A DNA stretch of 5,322 nt from Nitrososphaera sp. (GTDB lineage: Archaea > Thermoproteota > Nitrososphaeria > Nitrososphaerales > Nitrososphaeraceae). Where the stretch lies: the NCBI GenBank assembly GCA_025929855.1, contig JAICPK010000072.1, positions 1 through 5,322 on the forward strand, in the 5' to 3' direction. The notes under the pieces are model-generated. The model saw only the letters and a program-made list of their open reading frames with translations. It was not told where the DNA came from and made no database searches. Position 1 is the stretch's first letter. Each line of letters opens with the position of its first letter. This document shows positions 1-5,211 of the stretch, piece by piece. The position numbers and the translations under genes were made by a program.

Positions 1-146
1 CTGTCTGCTATCCGATAGCGAACGTACTTATCATCAGGCGAGTATTTAGGCGGATGGGGATCTATTGTTCTAAAATTGCATTTTGGACAGTGGTTTTTGA
101 GTGTATATGTATCACAGGAAGGACACTTCCGTACAAGGTGCTTCAT
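1..146 (-). CDS. nop10: Nop10, H/ACA ribonucleoprotein component (C-terminus cut by window edge)
   Basis: Nop10 is the small protein of H/ACA ribonucleoproteins. It bridges the pseudouridine synthase Cbf5 and L7Ae and so supports guide-RNA-directed pseudouridylation of rRNA. The frame was read by hand on the minus strand: 48 full codons are visible before the left edge. The start MKHLVRKCPSCDTYTL and the stretch HPPKYSPDDKYVRYR match the archaeal family closely. Cys8, Cys11, Cys20 and Cys23 form the CxxC...CxxC zinc ribbon typical of archaeal Nop10. Family members are about 55-60 residues, so only a few are missing. The ATG shares four bases (ATGA) with the stop of the aIF2-alpha gene, which implies one transcript and coupled translation. 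An aIF2-alpha then Nop10 order is common in Archaea, which supports the call. Identification is secure; the end cannot be seen. Confidence 0.95.
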   Translation of the reverse strand, partial: MKHLVRKCPSCDTYTLKNHCPKCNFRTIDPHPPKYSPDDKYVRYRIAD

Positions 147-973
147 CTCTCATTAAATACCTGCTGAAAAGTATGAGACTTTTTTGAGTCTTGGCGCACA
201 AAATTAAATGTACCATGCTGCTTTTCGATATTTGCCCGCAATTTTTCAACTGTGTTATTCATGAATTTTTCGGCCACTTTGAAGTTCTCAGCGGTCACCA
301 CGATCCTGTAGCGAGGAGCCCCTATGTAGGTTATAGTACTATTTGCACTGCCCTTACTTCCCTCCGCATTGGCAAGTGTACTCTTGATAATTTCAATGCC
401 ATTTGGCTTTTTTAATATTATCTCCATTATGCCACTAATTTCTACAACCGGAATGGGTATCCTTTTGCTTGCTTCCTCAATTGCATTCTTTATCTCAGGG
501 GAGAGGTTAATATTCTGAATGGCATCTAGCCCCTTCCTTGATACAGCTTCGAAAGCATCGTATAAGTAATCATACTTTTGGAGCAACACGTCCTCTATTT
601 CTTTGACAGTTTCGTCGGTCAGCTTTAGTTTTGACTTAATAAAATCCAAGAACGTAGCCGCTTTATCATTCTTTTTTACTTCTATAAGCTTGGACTTACG
701 TTCCTCGCCAGAGACCTGCTTTAGCGAAGTATCCACCTCGCCCCTTACCTTGTTAACCCTGATTACCTTTAGAACCGCTTTTTGCTTTGGACGGATATAG
801 CGCTCGATATTTCTAATCCAGCCAGTTGCAATCTCTGAGATATGGAGAAAGCCTGTCATATTGTTGTATTCGTCTAGTGTGACATATGCTCCATGTCCTG
901 TCACCTGCGTGACTGTGGCAATTACGATCTCTCCTTCTTCAGGAAGCCTCTGAATCTCGTCTGTAGCAGCCAT
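143..973 (-). CDS. Translation initiation factor aIF2 subunit alpha
   Basis: This is the alpha subunit of the heterotrimeric aIF2, which carries initiator Met-tRNA to the small ribosomal subunit. At 276 residues it has the usual archaeal length. An S1-type OB fold occupies about residues 13-86, with the family signature GFLHISEIATGWIRNI at 41-56. A helical middle domain follows (about 90-175), then an alpha/beta C-terminal domain (about 176-265) with IGAPRYRIVVTAENF at 217-231. The position that aligns with the regulatory Ser51 of eukaryotic eIF2-alpha is Asn55 here, by hand alignment. The ATG at 973 gives a start right before the S1 domain with no plausible alternative. Nop10 follows with a 4-base overlap. 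The L44e and S27e ribosomal protein genes that precede this gene in many archaea are not found in the 475 bases upstream, so the gene probably has its own promoter. Confidence 0.96.
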   Translation of the reverse strand: MAATDEIQRLPEEGEIVIATVTQVTGHGAYVTLDEYNNMTGFLHISEIATGWIRNIERYIRPKQKAVLKVIRVNKVRGEVDTSLKQVSGEERKSKLIEVKKNDKAATFLDFIKSKLKLTDETVKEIEDVLLQKYDYLYDAFEAVSRKGLDAIQNINLSPEIKNAIEEASKRIPIPVVEISGIMEIILKKPNGIEIIKSTLANAEGSKGSANSTITYIGAPRYRIVVTAENFKVAEKFMNNTVEKLRANIEKQHGTFNFVRQDSKKSHTFQQVFNER

Positions 974-1448
974 CTTATAATTATGATAGTCACGAAGCAG
1001 ATGGCATACTTTAAGATTATGCTTTAATTTTTTACATTGTATTCAGTTTTGATACTAAATCGTCGAAGAGCAAGTCTTTTTATGGGTCTTTTATATACAT
1101 ATAGTGTTAACCTTCATTTTAAATCAAAAAAGTATGTGAGGATAAACAGATGTATCTATGTGAACCTCGGATTTGCCGCTGACGGCCCAAGTTTGCTAAG
1201 ACGTTATAATTTGTACGCTGATCATTTGCTTTGCATAATATGTGTTAATTGTGAGTAAGAAAATTCTTTCCCTAGACAGAATAACCGCTAGAATCCACAG
1301 CCAATAGGTGCATTGTATTTCTTTCTTCAAAACGCATGAGCAAATTTGACTGCAACACACGTAAGGTTCGTTATACACATATTGTTACCCAAAGTTTATT
1401 ATATTCCCATTTTCTACCGTATGAATTAAATGCGATATATGATAATTG
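974..1448. other. AT-rich spacer of 475 bases with no supported gene
   Basis: This lies between the start of aIF2-alpha and the end of the adenosyltransferase gene. Apart from the promoter candidate near 1008-1033, I see no gene. Open frames at 1037-1258 (plus) and 1196-1378 (minus) overlap each other, are rich in Cys, Tyr and Arg codons expected of AT-rich noncoding DNA, and match nothing I know. A strong TATA-like stretch, TTTTATATAC, sits at 1088-1097 on the plus strand but leads into no recognisable gene. No tRNA T-arm consensus or convincing box C/D pair was found. A 4-bp GCCG/CGGC stem around 1176-1187 is too short to mean much. Confidence 0.6.
1008..1033 (-). promoter_or_regulatory. 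Candidate TATA-type promoter for aIF2-alpha/nop10
   Basis: On the minus strand an AT-rich block contains two TATA-like stretches: CTTAAAGTA at 1016-1008, about 35-43 bases before the ATG, and ATTAAAGC at 1028-1021. The nearer one would place transcription start roughly 10-15 bases upstream of the ATG, giving a short leader. Both elements fit only loosely, and AT-rich spacers produce such matches by chance. The assignment rests mainly on position, because a conserved operon must start somewhere in this gap. Confidence 0.3.
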
Positions 1449-1982
1449 CTAAAAGTCAATCCCTTTCTTTGCCTTTATGCCTTTTTGATAAGGGTGTTTG
1501 ATCTCCCTCATTTCAGTGACCAAATCTGCTGCAGCGACAACAGATTGAGGAACATAGTTGCCGGTTAAGACGAGGCTAGTCTTTTCAGGCTTCGCAGCTA
1601 TGACCTCTAAAATGTCCTGCTGCGATATCAGGTTCAGCTTTACGGCGTAATTTACTTCATCCAGTATCATGATATCGTATATACCAGAAGCGATTTTTTG
1701 TTTTGCAAGTGCAATTGCCTCCTTCGCCGCTCTCTGATGGTCTTCTCTTGGATGGTCATCGTCAATTATGCCAACGAACCCCCTACCGGCTGCTATCATC
1801 TCAAACTCGGGCTCAAGCCTCTTTGAGCTTGTGAGCTCACCATAGTACCACTCACCCTTGATGAACTGGATCATAACAACCTTGTATCCGTGGCCTACCG
1901 CACGCAATACGATCCCGAGCGCCGCAGTAGTCTTGCCCTTACCTTTTCCGGTGTAGACAATTACAAGGCCTCTTTCTAGCAT
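1449..1982 (-). CDS. cobO: Cob(I)yrinic acid a,c-diamide adenosyltransferase (CobA/CobO/BtuR type)
   Basis: The enzyme transfers the 5'-deoxyadenosyl group of ATP to the reduced cobalt of the corrin, making the Co-C bond of adenosylcobalamin or its precursors. It acts in the cytoplasm. The 177-residue product is close to the family length (about 180-200). The P-loop TGKGKGKTT is at residues 11-19. QFIKGEWYYGE (39-49), the Walker B-like IMILDEVNYAV (104-114), LTGNYVP (139-145) and the C-terminal DLVTEMREIKHPYQKGIKA (153-171) are all hallmarks of the CobA/CobO/BtuR family, not of the unrelated PduO or EutT adenosyltransferases. Start: ATG at 1982, five residues before the first beta strand. The gene stands alone on its strand, divergent from cobyrinate a,c-diamide synthase, whose product is its expected substrate. 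The shared spacer suggests joint control. Confidence 0.95.
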   Translation of the reverse strand: MLERGLVIVYTGKGKGKTTAALGIVLRAVGHGYKVVMIQFIKGEWYYGELTSSKRLEPEFEMIAAGRGFVGIIDDDHPREDHQRAAKEAIALAKQKIASGIYDIMILDEVNYAVKLNLISQQDILEVIAAKPEKTSLVLTGNYVPQSVVAAADLVTEMREIKHPYQKGIKAKKGIDF

Positions 1983-1983
1983 C

Positions 1984-2019
1984 TATCTCATCAAGAGATA
2001 AAAATGCATCAAGATAAAA
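1984..2019 (-). promoter_or_regulatory. Proximal promoter of the adenosyltransferase gene, with tandem repeat and small palindrome
   Basis: On the minus strand TTTTTATCTTGATG (2019-2006) is followed after two bases by TTTTATCTCTTGATG (2003-1989), an imperfect direct repeat differing by a two-base insertion. The upstream copy supplies a TATA-like TTTTTATC centred about 33 bases before the ATG, which would give a leader of about ten bases or fewer. A perfect 6-bp inverted repeat, TATCTC-ATCAA-GAGATA (1984-2000), abuts the start codon and could be an operator or a short hairpin. No Shine-Dalgarno sequence is seen, as expected for a near-leaderless archaeal gene. Confidence 0.4.
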
Positions 2020-2059
2020 AGCAATCGAGCATTTTCATTGCATATATTGATTGTTGTAT

Positions 2060-2069
2060 CTTATATAAG
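2060..2069. promoter_or_regulatory. Palindromic TATA-box candidate between the divergent B12 genes
   Basis: CTTATATAAG is a perfect 10-base palindrome and the best TATA-box match in the spacer. Because it reads the same on both strands it could serve either direction. On the plus strand a start near 2090-2095 would transcribe all three inverted repeats at 2154-2302 and continue into the synthase gene as a leader of about 265 bases. On the minus strand it would give the adenosyltransferase a leader of about 55 bases. Flanking purine-rich bases give no clear direction. Confidence 0.35.
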
Positions 2070-2153
2070 GAATCCTTGAACTAATTCTTTCTTGTCTCTT
2101 TGTCATAGAATTGATTGTTTTGTTCTTACGGATGTTGTTGATCTCTAAAATAA

Positions 2154-2181
2154 CGCTTCCAGAGAGGGCCTATAGGAAGCG
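2154..2181. repeat. Inverted repeat 1 (perfect 7-bp stem) with downstream T-run
   Basis: CGCTTCC (2154-2160) pairs perfectly with GGAAGCG (2175-2181) around a 14-base loop that itself contains GGGCC. A run of five T follows at 2188-2192 on the plus strand, so as RNA this resembles an intrinsic terminator or the 3' end of a small RNA, though the six bases between stem and T-run are more than usual. The segment is richer in GC than its surroundings. It is the first of three consecutive inverted repeats in this spacer. Confidence 0.55.
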
Positions 2182-2197
2182 CCATCCTTTTTATAAT

Positions 2198-2239
2198 TGT
2201 CAGACCTTCAGCCAAGGGCATTCTGGAGGTCAACTGACA
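2198..2239. repeat. Inverted repeat 2 (14-bp stem with a three-base bulge)
   Basis: The outer stem TGTCAG (2198-2203) pairs with CTGACA (2234-2239), and the inner stem ACCTTCAG (2204-2211) pairs with CTGGAGGT (2223-2230). The loop is 11 bases (2212-2222), and the bases CAA (2231-2233) bulge out on the 3' side. The only non-Watson-Crick pair is T2208/G2226, which is a stable U-G wobble if the plus strand is transcribed but an A-C mismatch if the minus strand is. That favours plus-strand RNA. The bulge lacks the tandem G-A pairs of a kink-turn. An ACA triplet at 2252-2254 recalls H/ACA RNAs, but no proper lower stem is visible. Confidence 0.6.
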
Positions 2240-2258
2240 TATAGTTCTTAAACATATC

Positions 2259-2302
2259 TCTGCTATTACATTAATTGGCAAACGATAAGATGTAACAGCA
2301 GA
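2259..2302. repeat. Inverted repeat 3 (13-base arms, 12 of 13 matched)
   Basis: TCTGCTATTACAT (2259-2271) and ATGTAACAGCAGA (2290-2302) are reverse complements except at A2265/C2296, with 18 bases between the arms. Centre-to-centre spacing of the arms is 31 bases, close to three helical turns, so the arms could be two half-sites for a DNA-binding protein facing the same side of the helix. As RNA they would make a long hairpin. The mismatch would be a U-G wobble in a minus-strand transcript and A-C in a plus-strand transcript, the opposite bias to repeat 2. It lies 56-99 bases upstream of the synthase ATG. Confidence 0.6.
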
Positions 2303-2320
2303 TTTGAGCTATATCCATAC

Positions 2321-2340
2321 TAAAAACTAAAATTAAAATC
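2321..2340 (+). promoter_or_regulatory. Candidate proximal promoter of cobyrinate a,c-diamide synthase
   Basis: A block almost free of G and C contains AATTAAAAT at 2331-2339, preceded by the purine-rich TAAAAACTAA. This TATA-like element is centred 20-27 bases before the ATG at 2358, the spacing expected for a leaderless transcript. The absence of any Shine-Dalgarno sequence before the ATG agrees with that. If this promoter is used, inverted repeats 1-3 lie outside the mRNA and would act as DNA sites or as a separate RNA. Confidence 0.4.
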
Positions 2341-2357
2341 AATTTAACCAATCCTTA

Positions 2358-3728
2358 ATGCACGTTTCACGCATAGTTATTGCTGGAGTTACAAGCGGAG
2401 TCGGTAAGACTACGGTTGCAGTAGGTGTCATGCATGGACTCAGACAGAGAGGCTTGCGAGTCCAACCCTTCAAGGTTGGGCCAGATTTTATTGACCCTTC
2501 TTATCACACTCTTGTAACAAAGAGGAATTCGCGCAATCTTGACGTGTGGATGATGGGCAGGCAGGGAGTGCTCGACTGCTTTGCATCAGCATGTAAAGAC
2601 GCGGATATCGCGGTAGTAGAAGGCGTAATGGGATTATTTGACGGAATGTCTGGTAAGAGCAACTTCGCCAGCACGGCCCATGTGGCCAAAATTATAGATG
2701 CACCTATAATCCTAGTAGTTGATGCAAGCAAGGGCGCACGATCAATAGCTGCTATTATACTAGGCTTTTTGCACTTTGATAGAAAACTGCGCATAGCAGC
2801 TGTTATTCTGAACAATGTTGCAGGACAAAGGCATGCTGACTACATTACTGAGGCTCTTGCGGGAGTAGTCAAGGTTCCAGTAGTGGGCGTACTAATACGC
2901 AATAGTAAAATCAAAATGGATGAGCGACACCTCGGACTGGTTCCTGCATTAGAATTGAAATCGGCTAAAAGTAAGATGATAAGTCATACAGCAAAATACG
3001 TTGCAGAATGTATAGACCTCGATAAAGTATTGAACCTATCTAGCATGACTCCACTCCCTGATGCTCGTGATCGCCTAAAGCAGCAGCCATCCAGAGCAAG
3101 CATTGCTGTAGCCCTTGACGAATCGTTCAACTTCTATTACACAGACAATTTTATTGCTTTGAAAAGCAACGGAGCACAGCTCGTTTTTTTTAGCCCGACA
3201 AGAGAGCAAAAGCTGCCAGAGGGGGTGCAAGGATTAATGCTTGGAGGAGGATTTCCAGAGGTGCTTGCAGACAGACTTGAGAAGAACAGATCAATGTTGA
3301 GCTCAGTCAGGAAGGCAGTCGACGAAGGTATGCCCGTATATGCTGAGTGTGGAGGACTGATGTATCTAACTCGGTCGATAAGTGGCTACAAGGGAGAGAA
3401 AAAAGCAAGGAAGATGGCTGGCATCATAGAAGCCGACACCATGATGACTGGCAGGCTGACCCTAAACTATACTGATGCAGAGTGCAATGGTCCAATATTT
3501 GGCAACACGCGTGTTAGAGGACATGAATTCCATTATTCTTCAATTGAAAATATAGCGGACGATTCTCGATTCGCATACTCAATGAAGAAAGGCAGGGGAG
3601 TAACAGGCAATCAAGATGGCTTTATCATAAATGAGAATAGTCTGGCAGCATACATGCACTTGCATTTTGCTAACAGGAAATTAGCCGAGCGGATGGTGCT
3701 GTCTTGTGTCAAATTTTCACGCAGATGA
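2358..3728 (+). CDS. cobB: Cobyrinic acid a,c-diamide synthase (CbiA/CobB family)
   Basis: This glutamine-dependent amidotransferase converts the a and c carboxylates of cobyrinic acid to amides using ATP and glutamine. The 456-residue length is normal. The N-terminal dethiobiotin-synthetase-like ATPase domain (about 1-235) has the P-loop GVTSGVGKTT at 10-19, FKVGPDFIDPSYH at 38-50, EGVMGLFDG at 88-96 and ERHLGLVPA at 189-197. The C-terminal class I glutamine amidotransferase domain begins near IAVALDESFNFYY (249-261). It has the nucleophile Cys331 in AECGGLMYL, RGHEFHYS at 387-394, and the catalytic histidine in YMHLHF at 432-437. In methanogens a close relative (CfbB) amidates nickel-sirohydrochlorin for coenzyme F430. 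The B12 neighbours and absence of methanogenesis genes favour the cobalamin role. The ATG at 2358 fits family N-termini. Its end overlaps the convergent methylmutase gene by 12 bases. Confidence 0.95.
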   Translation: MHVSRIVIAGVTSGVGKTTVAVGVMHGLRQRGLRVQPFKVGPDFIDPSYHTLVTKRNSRNLDVWMMGRQGVLDCFASACKDADIAVVEGVMGLFDGMSGKSNFASTAHVAKIIDAPIILVVDASKGARSIAAIILGFLHFDRKLRIAAVILNNVAGQRHADYITEALAGVVKVPVVGVLIRNSKIKMDERHLGLVPALELKSAKSKMISHTAKYVAECIDLDKVLNLSSMTPLPDARDRLKQQPSRASIAVALDESFNFYYTDNFIALKSNGAQLVFFSPTREQKLPEGVQGLMLGGGFPEVLADRLEKNRSMLSSVRKAVDEGMPVYAECGGLMYLTRSISGYKGEKKARKMAGIIEADTMMTGRLTLNYTDAECNGPIFGNTRVRGHEFHYSSIENIADDSRFAYSMKKGRGVTGNQDGFIINENSLAAYMHLHFANRKLAERMVLSCVKFSRR

Positions 3729-4358
3729 CCTTTTGCTCTGGTAAAGCAACATTATGGCGTTTATTATTGAGGATACTGCGGAGCTGCCGCCTTTCCTTCC
3801 AACATTTGTTATAAAAGGCAGGTTATGCATTTTCGCAAGTTCTTCTTTTGATTCAGCCGCAGCTACAAAGCCTACTGGTATCCCAACTACAATGGCTGGT
3901 TTTGTAATGCCTTCTCTTACCATACTGATCACCTCGTACAGAGCTGTAGGAGCATTTCCTATTGCAACAATGCCGCCGTCCATGTCCTTTGCAGCGCGCC
4001 GCATGGCAGTCTCTGATCTTGTCTTGCCCAATCTGTGTGCTTGCTCTGCCACCATAGAATCAGAGATATAACATACCGCTTTGAGACCTAGGTCGATTAT
4101 TGATTTCTTGTTTATTGCAGCAAGCACCATATCTACATCTGTAACAATAGTACACCTCTCCCTGAGAGCATTGAAAGCAGACTCGATGGCCTTTTTATGG
4201 AAGATGATTTTTCCCTTGTCTGCAAAATCAAAGTCTGCTGTTGCGTGTATGACACGTCTCACAATGACCCATTCGTTTTCGTTGTACTGATGGTCGCCTA
4301 CCTCTGATTCAATGATCTCAAAACTCCGTTTCTCAATGTCAAAAGCCTTTTGCGACAT
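3717..4358 (-). CDS. cobH: Precorrin-8X / cobalt-precorrin-8 methylmutase (CobH/CbiC)
   Basis: The enzyme moves the C-11 methyl group to C-12, producing hydrogenobyrinate or cobyrinate. With the ATG at 4358 the protein has 213 residues, matching the family (about 210). Residue numbers here use that start. SFEIIESEVGD (12-22) leads to VVRRVIHATADFDF-like sequence (VIVRRVIHATADFDFA, 31-46), whose His38 aligns with the catalytic histidine of CobH. GKTRSETAMR (111-120), GGIVAIGNAPTAL (128-140), KPAIVVGIPVGFVAAAESK (153-171) and VGRKGGSSA (186-194) are all signature segments. The frame stays open upstream to a TTG at 4436, inside the end of cbiX, and a GTG lies at 4370. The ATG is preferred because homologues begin about a dozen residues before SFEII. 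It sits 55 bases after cbiX on the same strand, so one operon is likely. Context with cobaltochelatase suggests the cobalt-containing substrate. Confidence 0.93.
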   Translation of the reverse strand: MSQKAFDIEKRSFEIIESEVGDHQYNENEWVIVRRVIHATADFDFADKGKIIFHKKAIESAFNALRERCTIVTDVDMVLAAINKKSIIDLGLKAVCYISDSMVAEQAHRLGKTRSETAMRRAAKDMDGGIVAIGNAPTALYEVISMVREGITKPAIVVGIPVGFVAAAESKEELAKMHNLPFITNVGRKGGSSAVSSIINAIMLLYQSKRSSA

Positions 4359-4413
4359 GGCCCTGCCCACTGCAGTTCCGCTATATTGATTCTGGTAGGA
4401 GGAATTGTCGTCC

Positions 4414-5172
4414 TTAGAGGCCAAACCGTTTCTCAACCTCTCTTGCTCTTTCTATAATGATATTGACTAGTTTTTCGTCAACTCCTAGGTGGTGGCCCAT
4501 GAAGGCGTTCTTGAACTTGTATTTGTCGAGGGCGGCGTTTAGGTCCTTAATCACATCTCTTTTGATATGTGCGCCCTTGTGCAAGAAGTATGGCACAATT
4601 AGTATCGCCTGTGGATCCCGTGCAACCACCTGGCCTATGCCATCTTCAATATTTGGTCGGTCAAGTTCAAGAAAGCAAAATTCAACATTGCGATAGTACG
4701 GCCTGATAGCGTTTGCAGCATAAACAAATGCATCATGGGCGTTCTTGTCACTGCTTCCATGACCTATCAATACCACATCACATTCCCTGTCTGGTTGACT
4801 AATGCATCTGCTCTTTTTCAGCTCATCTATCCTGTCAATTATTAATTCGACCATCATTGGATGGTAAGAGAGCGGCTTTGTTATCACCAGCTTTAAGTTC
4901 TTGTCTCTAGCCATCTTAGCACTCTGTTTAACAGTGTCTTTTAACTTCATTCCGGGGTACAGAAAATATGGCATCACCGTTATGAAGTTGGTCCCCGCTG
5001 CCATGCACTGGCTGATTCCTTCGGGAATGAACGGCGGTAATACCTCAAGGAAGGAATAATCTACATGGTCGTAGTCTGCGTGTTGCTTTGCTAAGTAGCA
5101 GATCTGTTCGAGCTCATGCCTTACGTCCGCCTCCCTACTTCCTCTGTCTACTATCAAAAGCGCCTTTTTCAA
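4414..5172 (-). CDS. cbiX: Sirohydrochlorin cobaltochelatase, two-domain CbiX
   Basis: CbiX inserts cobalt into sirohydrochlorin (or its precorrin-2 form), committing the tetrapyrrole to the early-cobalt route to B12. The protein is a tandem duplication of the CbiX fold. With a TTG start at 5172 it has 252 residues and opens with KKALLIVDRGSREADVRHEL, the classic N-terminus. A GTG at 5229 would add 19 residues with no family counterpart, so TTG is preferred though unproven. Numbered from TTG, repeat 1 has DRGS at 9-12 and PYFLYPGMK at 68-76; repeat 2 has GHGS at 137-140 and PYFLHKGAH at 194-202. Only repeat 2 keeps the metal-binding histidines, His138 and His202; repeat 1 has Arg10 and Lys76 in their places. 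The related SirB and anaerobic CbiK chelatases are less likely given the VDRGSRE motif and B12 context. cobH follows downstream. Confidence 0.92.
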   Translation of the reverse strand: MKKALLIVDRGSREADVRHELEQICYLAKQHADYDHVDYSFLEVLPPFIPEGISQCMAAGTNFITVMPYFLYPGMKLKDTVKQSAKMARDKNLKLVITKPLSYHPMMVELIIDRIDELKKSRCISQPDRECDVVLIGHGSSDKNAHDAFVYAANAIRPYYRNVEFCFLELDRPNIEDGIGQVVARDPQAILIVPYFLHKGAHIKRDVIKDLNAALDKYKFKNAFMGHHLGVDEKLVNIIIERAREVEKRFGL

Positions 5173-5173
5173 T

Positions 5174-5189
5174 TGTGTATATATGCACA
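5174..5189. promoter_or_regulatory. Near-perfect palindrome abutting the cbiX start
   Basis: TGTGTATATATGCACA is a 16-base palindrome with one mismatched pair (7 of 8 pairs complementary), ending one base before the proposed TTG start of cbiX. Its core, ATATAT, looks like a TATA box but is too close to the TTG to drive a transcript that includes it. Possible roles are an operator for a B12- or cobalt-responsive repressor, or simply chance AT-rich symmetry. Confidence 0.3.
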
Positions 5190-5203
5190 GATAATTTGGC
5201 GGG

Positions 5204-5211
5204 CTAAAATA
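5204..5211 (-). promoter_or_regulatory. Candidate TATA box for the cbiX-cobH operon
   Basis: On the minus strand TATTTTAG lies 32-39 bases before the proposed TTG start, preceded by the purine-rich AATGAAAGA. That spacing predicts transcription starting about 8-12 bases upstream of TTG, a short leader. It would also put the GTG at 5229 outside the mRNA, in agreement with the shorter protein. The element is a modest match only. Confidence 0.35.

Noticed and set aside
1136..1182. Possible box C/D guide RNA: GTGAGGA at 1136-1142 and CTGA at 1179-1182, downstream of a TATA-like site at 1088-1097
   Set aside because: The C box deviates from consensus, there is no clear D'/C' pair inside, and the flanks do not form a terminal stem.
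1037..1258. Plus-strand open frame of 73 codons in the 475-base spacer
   Set aside because: Composition matches AT-rich noncoding DNA, there is no recognisable domain, and it overlaps another spurious frame at 1196-1378 on the other strand.
2126..2221. Small minus-strand frame of 31 codons (MPLAEGLTIIKRMALPIGPL...) in the B12 spacer, and an antisense 39-codon frame at 2132-2251
   Set aside because: Both are short enough to arise by chance, overlap each other on opposite strands, lack a ribosome binding site and match no family I know. The inverted repeats explain the segment better. The minus frame has reasonable codon composition and stays open to near 2305, so conservation in relatives would reopen it.
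2198..2254. H/ACA guide RNA (hairpin followed by ACA at 2252-2254)
   Set aside because: No lower stem or pseudouridylation pocket can be drawn between the hairpin and the ACA, and no kink-turn motif is present.
2090..2302. Cobalamin (AdoCbl) riboswitch
   Set aside because: Genomic context suggests it, but I cannot find the B12-box or the other conserved core segments, and this riboswitch class is essentially bacterial.
4359..4436. Longer CobH reading from TTG 4436, overlapping the end of cbiX, as a possible CbiX-CobH fusion joint
   Set aside because: The frame meets a stop only a few codons above the TTG, the extra residues have no family counterpart, and the ATG at 4358 gives normal length.
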